Part shown: one piece after another, positions 46,136-58,914 of the stretch
Numbering within the stretch: position 1 is the first letter of the stretch
Layout: each line of letters opens with the position of its first letter
DNA from: Gallionella sp.
GTDB taxonomy: Bacteria > Pseudomonadota > Gammaproteobacteria > Burkholderiales > Gallionellaceae
Assembly (NCBI GenBank): GCA_028714075.1
Contig: JAQTMZ010000005.1
Location: forward strand, 124,001 to 188,000
Length of the DNA: 64,000 nucleotides
Direction of reading: 5' to 3'
Translations under genes and position numbers: made by a program
Notes under the pieces: model-generated
Seen by the model: only the letters and a program-made list of their open reading frames with translations
The model's database searches: none
What the model was told of the DNA's origin: nothing

Positions 46136-47628
46136 GTGTTGGCCTTTTCTTCGGTTGCAGCTTTTGCCTCCCCGCCAGTGCTTGGCGGGGCAGCGTCTGA
46201 AGCCGGTTTGCGCGCGGCAAGGGCTGCGCGCTTGGCCTCTGCGGCCTTCTCAATGCGGATGATGCGTACTTCAGCCAATGACTTGATGCGTTCGTTTTTG
46301 CGGCTTTCGCGCTCCAGATCGTTCAGTACTCCCTTGGCGTAGTTGAAGTAATGCACCAGAGGGATGTGGGACGGGCATACCCATGAGCAACTGCCGCATG
46401 AGAAACAGTCCATCACGCCCAACTTGGCGGCGACATCCAGATTATCCTTGCGGATGAAAGCCGCCATGTCCAGCGGCGACAGGCCGCATGGGCAGACGGT
46501 GACGCAATTGCCGCAACGGATGCAGGCGCTGGTCGGACGGTCGTTGATTTCTTCGGCGGTGAGCGCCAGGATGCCGGAAGTACCCTTGACCACCGGCGCA
46601 TCCAAGCTGGCCAGCGGCTGGCCCATCATCGGCCCGCCGTTGACTATACTCTCGGGACGAGCCGAGAATCCACCGCAGAATTCGATCAGGTCGGCGATAC
46701 GCGCGCCGATGGGGGTCATAACATTGTTGGGTTCGCGTATCGCGCCGCCGCTCACCGTCACCACCCGTGCGACCAGTGGGCGGCCAAAGCGGACGGCGTG
46801 ATGTACGGCGCGGGCGGTGGCGACATTATGCACCACCACGCCAAGGTCGGCGGTGAGCTTGCGCGCCGGTGTCTCGCGGCCGGTGATTGCCTGCACCAGA
46901 TGGCGCTCGGAACCCATCGGGTATTGCACCGGCACGCCAACTACTTCGACATCAGGGAACGCTGAGGCCGCCTTGGTCATGATGCTAATCGCTTGCGGCT
47001 TATTCTGCTCGATGGCGATGACGACCCTTGCGGTGCCCAGCGCATGCGCCATGATGCGCGCACCGTCGATTATTTCGTCGGGGTACTCGCGCATCACCCG
47101 GTCATCACAGGTAAGGTACGGTTCGCACTCCGCGCCGTTGAGCAGCAATATTTCGAGTTTTTTCTGGGTGCCCAGATTCAGCTTAACTGCCGAGGGGAAG
47201 GCAGCGCCGCCCATGCCGACGATACCCGATTGCGCGACGCGTTCGTGAATCGCGTGCGGGTCGGCGGTAAAAGGATCGGTAATCGGTTCGGGCAGGTCGC
47301 CCCATTCGTCCTTGCCATCGGGTTCGAGAATGATGGTGGTCTGCGGCAAGCCGGAAGGGTGGGGCGCGGTCACATCGGTCACCGCCTTGATGCGGCCCGA
47401 TGTGGCAGCGTGCTGGGGAGAGGATACCGCGCCGCCGCTACGAGCAATCATCTGACCTTTTTTGACTAGGTCGCCTTCGTTTACCAGAACTTCGGCAGGC
47501 GCGCCGATGTGCTGTTGCAGCGGAATGTACAGCGCTACGGGCATCGGCAGGGCGACGATGGCCTTCTCACTGGCCAGCTCCTTGCGGTATTCGGGATGTA
47601 TGCCGCCGAGAATCGGGAAGAGTTTCAT
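46132..47628 (-). CDS. rnfC: Rnf complex NADH-binding subunit C
   Basis: The start is taken at 47628 (MKLFPILGG); a TTG start six codons earlier is possible. The ~498-aa product has an N-terminal RnfC barrel domain, a NuoF-like NADH/FMN domain (GMGGAAFPSAVKL; NGAECEPYLTCDDR) and two [4Fe-4S] motifs, CIRCGNCVTVCPCG and CFSCGSCSWVCPSH (about 375-425). It lacks the long repetitive C-terminal tail of E. coli RsxC and instead ends in a short Ala/Lys-rich tail. It passes electrons between NADH and RnfB. Confidence 0.93.
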   Translation of the reverse strand: MKLFPILGGIHPEYRKELASEKAIVALPMPVALYIPLQQHIGAPAEVLVNEGDLVKKGQMIARSGGAVSSPQHAATSGRIKAVTDVTAPHPSGLPQTTIILEPDGKDEWGDLPEPITDPFTADPHAIHERVAQSGIVGMGGAAFPSAVKLNLGTQKKLEILLLNGAECEPYLTCDDRVMREYPDEIIDGARIMAHALGTARVVIAIEQNKPQAISIMTKAASAFPDVEVVGVPVQYPMGSERHLVQAITGRETPARKLTADLGVVVHNVATARAVHHAVRFGRPLVARVVTVSGGAIREPNNVMTPIGARIADLIEFCGGFSARPESIVNGGPMMGQPLASLDAPVVKGTSGILALTAEEINDRPTSACIRCGNCVTVCPCGLSPLDMAAFIRKDNLDVAAKLGVMDCFSCGSCSWVCPSHIPLVHYFNYAKGVLNDLERESRKNERIKSLAEVRIIRIEKAAEAKRAALAARKPASDAAPPSTGGEAKAATEEKANT

Positions 47629-47725
47629 CTTTTTATATTCTTTCAATCAAACTGATGCCAACACTGTTGATTTTTCATCGTCCCCATGGTCTCCGGGAGC
47701 GATGAATGAAGTCCGCCCTGCAATG

Positions 47726-48298
47726 CTAATGTGCATGCGCCACCTCTTGCTTGGGCTGTGTCTGCTCGATTTCCGGCTTGGACCAGTGCCAGTTGCGCAA
47801 CGTAACCTGCACCGGCACCATCACGATGGCATCGGTGGGGCAGACAGGGACGCATTTGGCGCAGCCGTGGCAGGCATCGACGATGATCGTATGCATCAAT
47901 TTGTTGGCGCCCATGATGGCATCCGTCGAACACTCCCTGATGCAGCGCGTGCAACCGATGCAAAGATCTTCGATAATAAAAGCGTGTTCCGGCACCCGCT
48001 CCTCGTGCCCGGAGAGGTCGGCGGTGACGCCCAGCTTATTGGCCAGAGCTTCAATCAACACCTTGCCGCCGGGCGCGCACAGGGTTACTTCAGCCTCACC
48101 CTTCGCCAGCGCCGCCGCATACTGTCCGCAGCCGACATAGCCGCACTGTCCGCATTGTGAACCGGGCAGCATGGCTTTCAGCTCCTCTTCCAGAGGGTCT
48201 TCCTTTACAGCGAATTGGCGTGCAGCCGCGCCAAGTATGGTGCCCAGCGTGAGGCCGATTAACGTGAGACTGCCGATAGCGATCAACATGCCGTACAT
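47726..48298 (-). CDS. rnfB: Rnf complex ferredoxin-like subunit B
   Basis: A 190-aa protein with an N-terminal membrane anchor (about 5-25), a four-cysteine cluster domain (SQCGQCGYVGCGQYA, with a later Cys in TLCAPGG) and two ferredoxin [4Fe-4S] motifs (CIGCTRCIRECSTDAI, CHGCAKCVPVCPTDAI). It is the entry or exit point for ferredoxin electrons. It lies 2 bp after rnfA and 97 bp before rnfC, the largest gap within the cluster. Confidence 0.93.
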   Translation of the reverse strand: MYGMLIAIGSLTLIGLTLGTILGAAARQFAVKEDPLEEELKAMLPGSQCGQCGYVGCGQYAAALAKGEAEVTLCAPGGKVLIEALANKLGVTADLSGHEERVPEHAFIIEDLCIGCTRCIRECSTDAIMGANKLMHTIIVDACHGCAKCVPVCPTDAIVMVPVQVTLRNWHWSKPEIEQTQPKQEVAHAH

Positions 48299-48300
48299 AC

Positions 48301-48882
48301 TCAGCTCGCCCCCATGCCTGAAAAACCCATGAATGCCAGCGCCAACAGGCTGACTACGATAAAAGCAATCGGCGGTCCGGCGAACAAACGCGGAACATCG
48401 GCCAGTGCCAACCGCTCGCGCAGGCCGGCGAAAATGACCAAAACCAGACTGAATCCTATGGCAGAACCGAGGGCAAACAGGATGCTGGCAATGAAGCTCA
48501 TCTTGTCGGCGACCAGCAATAACGCGATGCCCAGCACGGCACAGTTGGTGGTGATCAGCGGCAGGTAAATACCCAGCAGCTTGAATAGCTCCGGCGATAC
48601 TTTTTTAACCACCATTTCGGTGAACTGAACGGTGGAGGCAATGATCAGGATGAATGTGATCGTGCGCAGATAACCCAGTTCGAAGGGTGCCAGTAAAAGC
48701 GTGTTGACCGTCCAGCCAGCTATGGCTGCAACCGTCATCACGAAGGTGGTTGCCATGCCCATGCCCACGGCGGCATCCAGGCGCGTGGTGACGCCCATCG
48801 TCGGGCACAGGCCGAGGAAGCGGCCCAGGATGACGTTATTGACCAGCGCCGCAGTGAACATCAAAAGTACATATTCTTTCAT
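48301..48882 (-). CDS. rnfA: Rnf complex membrane subunit A
   Basis: A 193-aa membrane protein with six hydrophobic segments. NNVILGRFLGLCPTMGVT and LGIYLPLITTNCAVLG carry the conserved cysteines that pair with those of RnfE. Its usual length is 193. It is followed directly by rnfB. Confidence 0.94.
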   Translation of the reverse strand: MKEYVLLMFTAALVNNVILGRFLGLCPTMGVTTRLDAAVGMGMATTFVMTVAAIAGWTVNTLLLAPFELGYLRTITFILIIASTVQFTEMVVKKVSPELFKLLGIYLPLITTNCAVLGIALLLVADKMSFIASILFALGSAIGFSLVLVIFAGLRERLALADVPRLFAGPPIAFIVVSLLALAFMGFSGMGAS

Positions 48883-48901
48883 TATGTTTTTTCCTGCCTA
48901 T

Positions 48902-49408
48902 TCAAGAACTGCATGTTTCGCCCGGTCTGGCGCGACGCAGAAACAGCGGGGCGAGATCGCCTCTGCTATGTAAACGCCCAGCCTCAAGGCGCGAAATTCC
49001 CAGCCCGATTGCAAGGCCAACAACCGTCGCTGCCATGGTGATTAAGTCGCTGCCGAACTGCCATTGCGCCAGCGATGCGGCAAGCACCAGGGTAGCGAGC
49101 GGAATGGCGTAGGCGGTGATCGAGGCCTTGAGCAGCACATTTTCGCGAATACCGAACACGACGCGGTCGCCCACGGCAAGATTGGCATTGTTGTCGATCC
49201 GGAAACGGCGGTTTCCCAGTCGGCTGGCAGTAGTGCCGATGCCCTTGGAGCCGCATGCGGTCGCCGAGGCGCAACTGCCGCAACTGGAGCCTTGCTCGGG
49301 TACCAGCCAGACTGTTTTGCCGTCTATCTTCACTACACTAGCTATGCCCTCGACCATGGCGGGAGCGCTGAAATCTGTAGTGCTATCCGCATAATTGTCC
49401 ATGCTCAT
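48902..49408 (-). CDS. RseC/SoxR-reducing-system family protein
   Basis: A 168-aa protein with an N-terminal Cys-rich OB-like domain (SSCGSCASATACGSKGIG, four Cys) and two membrane segments (about 95-115 and 120-138). RseC-type proteins are linked to Rsx/Rnf and SoxR reduction. Here it overlaps apbE by four bases and lies 19 bp before rnfA, so it is part of the operon and may insert or repair clusters of the complex. Confidence 0.85.
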   Translation of the reverse strand: MSMDNYADSTTDFSAPAMVEGIASVVKIDGKTVWLVPEQGSSCGSCASATACGSKGIGTTASRLGNRRFRIDNNANLAVGDRVVFGIRENVLLKASITAYAIPLATLVLAASLAQWQFGSDLITMAATVVGLAIGLGISRLEAGRLHSRGDLAPLFLRRARPGETCSS

Positions 49409-50403
49409 GCGTCCACGGTGGAGACTACGCCGTCGGGTGTGACATAGATCGCTTTCAGGCCTCCGGCTGCCTTGAGTATGGCGTGCCTGCGTTCGACCGG
49501 CGCCATCAGCATCGCGGTGGAAAGTCCGTCGGCAATACTGCCGGTATCTGCCACTACCGAGACTCCCAGCATTGCGGGCGCGGTGCGTCCGGTGCGGGTG
49601 TCGATCAGGTGGGTGAAGGTGCCGGCCGAATCAAACAGGGTGCCGTACCCGCCCGAGGTGGATACGCATTTGTCCATCACTTCCAGCGTGGTGACCGCGC
49701 TGCCGGGATTGGCCGGATTGGCGATGGCGATGCGCCATGCGGAGCCGTCGGGTTTGGCCGACAGTGCGCGCGGCTCGCCCATATCCACCAGCATGCGGTC
49801 GAAACCGTGGGCGCGCAGCACATCGGCGACACGGTCGGTGATATAGCCCTGCGCACCGCTGTTTAACGTCAACCCCATGCCGGGGCGGGCGAAGGATATC
49901 CGTTTGTTTCCGGCATCCACTTCGACTGCGCGCCAGTTTACCAGCGCAAGCGCGGCAGCAAGATCGCGCTGCGACGGCCCGGCAGGGTCGGGGTTGCTTG
50001 CGGTGAAGTGGCGGAAATAAGTCTGCCACAGCGGCTGAATGGTCGGGTCATAGACGCCATCGCTGATTTTGGCCAGCGACAGGGCGCGCGTGAGCATGGC
50101 GATGAAATCGTCCGGCGCGTTTTCGAGCACACCCTCGCGATTGAGCAATGAGATGGAACTGTCTGCGCGGTAAACGCTGAAAATCGCCTCAAGGCGCTTC
50201 AGTTCAGCCAAGCCGGCCGCGATAGCGGCATGTGCCTGAGCCTCGTCGGTATGGTAAAGCTGGATGGAGGCGGGCGCACCCAGCGCGGTACCATCCCAGC
50301 GCACCGGTTTGGCCTGAGCGCGACCGGTCTTCAGCAACAGCGGCAGGCTGGCGGCAACGGCCACGAAAGTGATAAAGCGACGGCGCGATATAACGGTAGG
50401 CAT
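49405..50403 (-). CDS. apbE: FMN transferase (flavinyltransferase), Tat-exported
   Basis: The start is taken at 50403 (MPTVISRRRFITF); a TTG five codons earlier is open. The ~332-aa product has a twin-arginine signal (SRRRFIT followed by a hydrophobic run ending GRAQA) and an ApbE domain with LNSGAQGYITDRVAD, MLVDMGE and a THLIDTRTGR metal site. It attaches FMN to Thr of RnfD and RnfG outside the membrane. It is the first gene of the rnf operon, an order seen in other proteobacteria. Confidence 0.92.
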   Translation of the reverse strand: MPTVISRRRFITFVAVAASLPLLLKTGRAQAKPVRWDGTALGAPASIQLYHTDEAQAHAAIAAGLAELKRLEAIFSVYRADSSISLLNREGVLENAPDDFIAMLTRALSLAKISDGVYDPTIQPLWQTYFRHFTASNPDPAGPSQRDLAAALALVNWRAVEVDAGNKRISFARPGMGLTLNSGAQGYITDRVADVLRAHGFDRMLVDMGEPRALSAKPDGSAWRIAIANPANPGSAVTTLEVMDKCVSTSGGYGTLFDSAGTFTHLIDTRTGRTAPAMLGVSVVADTGSIADGLSTAMLMAPVERRHAILKAAGGLKAIYVTPDGVVSTVDA

Positions 50404-50924
50404 AAAGTACGACCCCAATCAATTAAGTAATCCCCTGCTTGCGCGGGGCGGTTGAACTATTGCACCGCATTGTTCATCCGCTTGCGTTAAACACACAGGC
50501 AAATTCCATAAGGTGATGGGCGGGTATCCCTGCACCGTACGAAACCGACCGAACTGAATTTGTGCGTTACGCTGATCCCGTTTGGGACAGACAATACGAT
50601 GCATAAAGCGTTCAACCAAATTTATCATTGGATTATATTGCAGTGCGCAAACTTAGGGAAGCTCCTGCCGCAGATTTGCAGCATTGTCCCCATTTGCCGA
50701 ATGGCTATACCAGGGCAAAAAAGCGACCATCTGAAGAGAGTCTCCATAATTTGAAAATGCTAAGCCGCGCAATGGCTGCGCACAAGCGGGGTTTCATTTT
50801 AGAACTGCAAGTTCACCGGGAAAGCAGTTGCATCCTGATCTATTCAGGTATCGGAATAAGGGCGCGATAAATCGCACCCTTATTGCACTATATGACAGGA
50901 AAATAAACTGGTGTTGCAGGCTGA
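50404..50924. other. 521-bp intergenic region between ppdK and apbE
   Basis: No supported gene. It presumably holds the apbE-rnf promoter on the minus strand, which I could not place. Near the ppdK end it carries the palindrome at 50855-50884. Confidence 0.4.
50855..50884. repeat. Palindrome downstream of ppdK, GGGCGCGAT family copy 2
   Basis: Fourteen-bp arms (50855-50868, 50871-50884) pair with one G-T mismatch and a 2-nt centre. Its core equals the stem at 32274-32293. It lies 40 bp after the ppdK stop and may act as a terminator, without a clear T-tract. Confidence 0.6.
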
Positions 50925-53720
50925 TCAGTTTGGTTCCCGATATTGATCTTCCTGCAATTTGGCTTGCGCTGCCGCAAGGCGGGCGATTGGCACGCGCGGG
51001 CCGGAGCAGGAGACGTAGTTGAGTTTGATGTGATGGCAAAAATGGATGGAGCCGGGATGTCCGCCGTGTTCGCCGCAGATGCCGATTTTCAAATCCGGGT
51101 TGGTCTCGCGGCCGCGTTGCACCGCCATTTTCATCAATTGCCCCACGCCCTTGATGTCCAGCACTTCGAACGGGTTGTCTTCCAGAATGCCGCTCTCGGT
51201 GTAGGAGGGAAGGAATTTATTCTCCGCATCCTCGCGGCTGAAGGAGAAGGTGGCCTGGGTCAGGTCGTTGGTGCCGAAGGAGAAGAACTCGGCAGTTTCC
51301 GCCATGCGCCCGGAGCGCAAGCAGCCGCGCACCACTTCCAGCATGGAGCCAAACTTGAATTGCACATCGATGCCGTGGGTCGCTTTCACTTCCTGGCGGA
51401 TGCGCTGGACATAACTGTGGATGCGCTTGAGCTCTTCCACCGTGGCCACTTGCGGCACCATGATCTCGGGATAGATTTCAACGCCTTCTTTGGCGCACAG
51501 GGCGGCGGCTTCGAGAATCGCCCGTATCTGCATCGAGTAGATTTCCGGATAGGTGATGCCCAGTCTGACGCCGCGATGGCCCAGCATCGGATTGACTTCG
51601 GCCAGGGCGCGCACCTTCTTCAGGATTTTTTCCTTTTTGTGGATCACGTCTTCCTCGAGGTGAGATTCCTTGAAGGTGTTCAGGCCACCCATCAGTTTCG
51701 TCAAACCATCGGCGTATTGCTGGTAAAGTTTGGGGTTGAGCAGCTTGATGGTGTCCGGCAGTTCCTCCAGGCCCTTGATGGTGTCGCTCAAATGATGCAG
51801 ATGGGCGATTTCCAGCTCGAGCTGTGCGGCGGTAGGCAAAAATTCGTGCATCGGCGGGTCGAGCAGGCGCACGGTAACCGGCAGCCCTTTCATCGCCTTG
51901 AAGATGCCCTTGAAGTCGGCACGCTGGATCGGCAACAGGCGATCCAGCGCGGATTGGCGGTCTTCCTGCGTTTCGGCCAGAATCATTTCCTGCACGATAG
52001 GCAACCGGTCAGTGCTGTTGAACATGCGCTCGGTGCGGCACAGGCCGATACCCATCGCGCCAAATTCTCTTGCGCGCAAGGCGTCATCCGGCGTGTCGGC
52101 ATTCGCCATCACTTTCAGTTTTGCTATTTCATCCGCCCAGGACAACAGGGTATTCATTTCTTCGGAAAATTCGGCCTCCACCGTCGGCACTTCACCGGCG
52201 TAAACATGGCCGGTGCCGCCGTCGATGGTAATGACATCGCCTTCCTGCAACGTGGTTTCGCCGATCCGGGCGTTGCGCAGATGGTCGTTGATCACGATCT
52301 GGTCGCAACCCGAGACGCAAGGTTTGCCCATGCCGCGCGCAACCACGGCAGCATGTGATGTCTTGCCGCCGCGACTGGTCAGAATACCCTGCGCCTGGAA
52401 AAAGCCGTGAATGTCTTCCGGCTTGGTTTCCTCGCGCACCAGAATGATTTTTTCACCGGCGCGACCGCGCGCTTCGGCAGTGTCGGCATCGAACACGATC
52501 TTTCCGGAGGCCGCTCCGGGCGAGGCTGGCAGCCCCTGCGCCAATGATTTGCCATGAAAATTCGGCGCCAATTGTGGAACCAATAGCTGTTCCAGTATCG
52601 CCGGTTCAATGCGCAGCAGGGCGCGTTCCTTGGAAATCAAACCCTCGTTAAACATTTCCACCGAAGTGCGCACCATGCCGCGGGCGTTCATTTTTCCGTT
52701 GCGTGTTTGCAGGCAATACAGGATGCCCTTTTCGATGGTGAACTCAAAATCCTGCACTTCATGGTAATGCGACTCCAGCCGGTTGTGCAGTGTTATCAAC
52801 TGACGGTAAATTTCCGGCATTTCCTGTTCCATTTCGGCGATCGCCTTGGGTGTGCGAATCCCCGCCACCACATCCTCGCCCTGCGCGTTGACCAGATATT
52901 CGCCGTAAATGACGTTCTCGCCGGTGCCGGGGTTGCGCGTGAAGCCCACGCCGGTGCCGGAGTCATTGCCCATATTGCCGAACACCATGGTGCAGATATT
53001 GACTGCCGTGCCGTTGGCTTGATCTTTGGTGATCTTGAACTGCTTGCGGTAATCCACCGCGCGTTTGCCCATCCATGAGCCGAACACTGCGCCTACTGCG
53101 ATCTCCAATTGTTCATAGGGGTCTTGCGGGAAGGGTTTGCCGCAGTGGCGTTCCACGATGGCAAGAAATTCGCCCGACAATTCCTTGAGATGCTCGACGC
53201 TCAAATCTACGTCCAGAGGCGCGCCATATTTGCGCTTGATCGCGGCCATGCGTTCATCGAAATGTTCGTCGCTGATGTTGAGCGCAATCTTGCCGAATAG
53301 CTGGATGAAGCGGCGATAAGCGTCATAGGCAAAGCGCGCATTGCCGGTTTGTTTGATCAGCCCTTGCAGCGAGGTTTCGTTGAGGCCGAGGTTGAGGATG
53401 GTGTCCATCATGCCCGGCATCGACATCGACGAGCCGGAACGCACCGAAATGAGCAGCGGGTTCGTGCCGCTGCCAAAACCCTTTTTGGTTTTCTTTTCGA
53501 GCTCCAGCATGTTGGCCTTGATATCCGCCATCAAGCCATCCGGCAATTTATTTTTTTCCAGGTAGGCCGTGCACGCATCGGTGGTGATGGTGAAACCGGG
53601 GGGGACATTCAATCCGATCTGCGTCATTTCGCACAGGTTCGCGCCCTTGCCGCCCAGCAGCATCTTGTTCTTGCCATCCCCCTGTTCAAACGTGTAAATG
53701 TATTTTTTGCTGTTAGTCAT
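50925..53720 (-). CDS. ppdK: Pyruvate, phosphate dikinase
   Basis: A 931-aa enzyme with an N-terminal ATP-grasp domain, a swivelling His domain with the phosphohistidine H456 in GGKTSHAAVVARGMG, and a C-terminal PEP-binding barrel with IGICGEHGGHPGS holding the acid Cys. The length is slightly above the usual 870-900. It makes PEP from pyruvate, ATP and phosphate, the step after pyruvate synthase in reductive TCA autotrophs. SD AGGGGAA precedes the ATG. It lies 121 bp after nifJ on the same strand, so prk-nifJ-ppdK may be one unit. Confidence 0.94.
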   Translation of the reverse strand: MTNSKKYIYTFEQGDGKNKMLLGGKGANLCEMTQIGLNVPPGFTITTDACTAYLEKNKLPDGLMADIKANMLELEKKTKKGFGSGTNPLLISVRSGSSMSMPGMMDTILNLGLNETSLQGLIKQTGNARFAYDAYRRFIQLFGKIALNISDEHFDERMAAIKRKYGAPLDVDLSVEHLKELSGEFLAIVERHCGKPFPQDPYEQLEIAVGAVFGSWMGKRAVDYRKQFKITKDQANGTAVNICTMVFGNMGNDSGTGVGFTRNPGTGENVIYGEYLVNAQGEDVVAGIRTPKAIAEMEQEMPEIYRQLITLHNRLESHYHEVQDFEFTIEKGILYCLQTRNGKMNARGMVRTSVEMFNEGLISKERALLRIEPAILEQLLVPQLAPNFHGKSLAQGLPASPGAASGKIVFDADTAEARGRAGEKIILVREETKPEDIHGFFQAQGILTSRGGKTSHAAVVARGMGKPCVSGCDQIVINDHLRNARIGETTLQEGDVITIDGGTGHVYAGEVPTVEAEFSEEMNTLLSWADEIAKLKVMANADTPDDALRAREFGAMGIGLCRTERMFNSTDRLPIVQEMILAETQEDRQSALDRLLPIQRADFKGIFKAMKGLPVTVRLLDPPMHEFLPTAAQLELEIAHLHHLSDTIKGLEELPDTIKLLNPKLYQQYADGLTKLMGGLNTFKESHLEEDVIHKKEKILKKVRALAEVNPMLGHRGVRLGITYPEIYSMQIRAILEAAALCAKEGVEIYPEIMVPQVATVEELKRIHSYVQRIRQEVKATHGIDVQFKFGSMLEVVRGCLRSGRMAETAEFFSFGTNDLTQATFSFSREDAENKFLPSYTESGILEDNPFEVLDIKGVGQLMKMAVQRGRETNPDLKIGICGEHGGHPGSIHFCHHIKLNYVSCSGPRVPIARLAAAQAKLQEDQYREPN

Positions 53721-53758
53721 GACATTCCCCTATTTCAAATTTCGATTTGGCCGCGCAG

Positions 53759-53810
53759 GGTGGGCGCGTGTGCCCACCTTTTTCCCTCGTGGGCAATGAA
53801 ATCTGCCCAC
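53759..53810. repeat. Two-hairpin repeat between nifJ and ppdK (GTGGGCAC family)
   Basis: Two small hairpins (53759-53765 with 53772-53778; 53789-53795 with 53804-53810), both built from GTGGGC/GCCCAC. Related to the repeat between aclB and aclA at 26291-26370. Confidence 0.55.
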
Positions 53811-53841
53811 CCCCTACACGTCTTTGCCCCGCCCTACATAA

Positions 53842-57423
<3,582 letters not shown>

Positions 57424-57470
57424 TGTAAAGCTCCTTCAGTCAGTATTGTTGTATCCGGTTTGCCCAAAGA

Positions 57471-58382
57471 TCAGATCGTCTGGGAAAAAATTTTCTTGTC
57501 TTTATTCTCGATCATGTCGTTCAAGATCGGGGTCAGGATGAGCTCCATCGCAAGGCTCATTTTGCCGCCAGGCACCACCAGTGTGTTGGCGCGCGACATA
57601 AAGGAATCGTGGATCATATCGAGGTAGTAAGGGAAGTCCACGCCTTTGGGTTTACTGAAACGTATTACCACGAAGCTCTCGTCCAGCGTGGGAATGTCAC
57701 GCGAGATGAACGGATTGGAGGTGTCCACCGTCGCCACGCGCTGAAAATTGATATGGGTGCGCGAAAATTGCGGCGTAATGAATTTAACGTAGTCCGGCAT
57801 GCGGCGCAAAATGGTATCTACCGTCGCTTCGGCGGAATAACCGCGTTCCGCTTTGTCGCGATGAATTTTCTGAATCCATTCCAGATTGACCACCGGCACC
57901 ACGCCGATGCCTAAATCTACATACCTGCCTGCGTCAATATCGCCATCCGTTGCCAGGCCGTGCAGGCCTTCGTAAAACAGCAGATCGGAATTCGTTTCGA
58001 TATTTTCCCATGGAGTGAATTCACCCGGTTTTAAGTCGGGCAGATCAAAGTGTTTTTTGTGCAGTTCTGCTTCTTCATCGCTATGCACATAGTAGCGGCG
58101 TTTGCACATGCCGGTTTCGCTATATTGCCTGAAGGTTTCTTCGATCTTGTCGAAGTGGTTCGCTTCCGGGCCGAAGTGGCTGAATGAATAGTTGCCCGCC
58201 TTGGCTGCTTCGGCTACCGCAGCGCGGAATTCCATACGATTCAGGCTGTGCAGGCTGTCGCCTTCAATGATGGCAGCCGCAATCTTTTCACGGCGGAAAA
58301 TATTTTCAAAGGCGCGCTTGACGGTGGAAGTGCCAGCACCGGATGAGCCGGTAACTGCGATGACTGGATGCTTGCGCGACAT
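57471..58382 (-). CDS. prk: Phosphoribulokinase
   Basis: The start is taken at 58382 (MSRKHPVIAV), with SD AAGGGA; seven codons further are open. The 303-aa protein has a P-loop (TGSSGAGTST, ~11-20) and the class I bacterial PRK signatures EGDSLHSLNR, FSHFGPEANH and LLFYEGLHG. It phosphorylates ribulose 5-phosphate, the Calvin-cycle step that supplies RuBisCO. No RuBisCO gene is in the window. It lies directly upstream of nifJ on the same strand, an unusual neighbour. Uridine kinase-like relatives are less likely given the length and signatures. Confidence 0.92.
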   Translation of the reverse strand: MSRKHPVIAVTGSSGAGTSTVKRAFENIFRREKIAAAIIEGDSLHSLNRMEFRAAVAEAAKAGNYSFSHFGPEANHFDKIEETFRQYSETGMCKRRYYVHSDEEAELHKKHFDLPDLKPGEFTPWENIETNSDLLFYEGLHGLATDGDIDAGRYVDLGIGVVPVVNLEWIQKIHRDKAERGYSAEATVDTILRRMPDYVKFITPQFSRTHINFQRVATVDTSNPFISRDIPTLDESFVVIRFSKPKGVDFPYYLDMIHDSFMSRANTLVVPGGKMSLAMELILTPILNDMIENKDKKIFSQTI

Positions 58383-58571
58383 GGTGTTGTTCCCTTGAAG
58401 CAATATGGATGAAATTTTTGATAAGCGGCAATTCTATAACAAAGGCTTCTGTATAACTACTGCGATCCTGAAAATATTACGCTAAAAAATCCCAAACTTG
58501 CCTCATAATCCAAGCTGTTAACCCGCAAAATTTGTGCGGGAATAATGCTCCCTTTCACACGGGCACGGTGT

Positions 58572-58633
58572 CGGTGTTTGTCTGATTGTGGTGTAGGGGG
58601 CGGAGAATTTTGCTGTCGGTGTTTGTCCGATAG
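58572..58633. repeat. Two-hairpin intergenic repeat, copy 2 (BIME-like)
   Basis: Second copy of the element at 12529-12594. Two GTCGGTGTTTGTC(T/C)GAT half-units flank the core GTGGTGTAGGGGGCGG. Each half-unit can form a short hairpin (TCGG/CCGA). Confidence 0.6.
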
Positions 58634-58792
58634 GAGCGGAAGCACGATGGGGGAGTGGCTGGTATCCTGTTGAATTCGCCATTTAGTGAAAATGGGATTG
58701 GAAATTTCAGTTACCCGCGGCAAATCCAGGGAAAACTATCTTGTTTATTTATCTCCTTGGTTAAAGCGCATAGGGCTTTAACAGAATTTCCA

Positions 58793-58822
58793 TTGAGTGC
58801 AGCGGGGCGATACCGTTATAAT
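58793..58822 (+). promoter_or_regulatory. Predicted sigma70 promoter of pycA-pycB
   Basis: TTGAGT (58793-58798), 18-bp spacer, perfect TATAAT (58817-58822). Transcription would start near 58829, leaving an ~85-nt leader before the GTG start at 58915. Confidence 0.65.
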
Positions 58823-58914
58823 GCTTCCATTGAAGCTTCAAGCAGCAATTCGCAGAATAAACATGCAACCCGGCTGTCGTTCAGTCGGGCAGCCAACCGG
58901 ATTCAGGATAATTC

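Larger units (their letters stand above)
58383..58914. other. 532-bp divergent intergenic region, prk / pycA
   Basis: Holds the BIME-like repeat (58572-58633) and the pycA promoter (58793-58822). A prk promoter must lie near 58400-58480 but I found no good match. No gene is supported. Confidence 0.5.

Noticed and set aside
50943-52358. 471-codon open frame antisense to ppdK
   Set aside because: Overlaps the conserved PPDK C-terminal barrel; no family features.
58457-58723. 88-codon open frame upstream of pycA
   Set aside because: It runs through the BIME-like repeat and its translation is repeat-derived.
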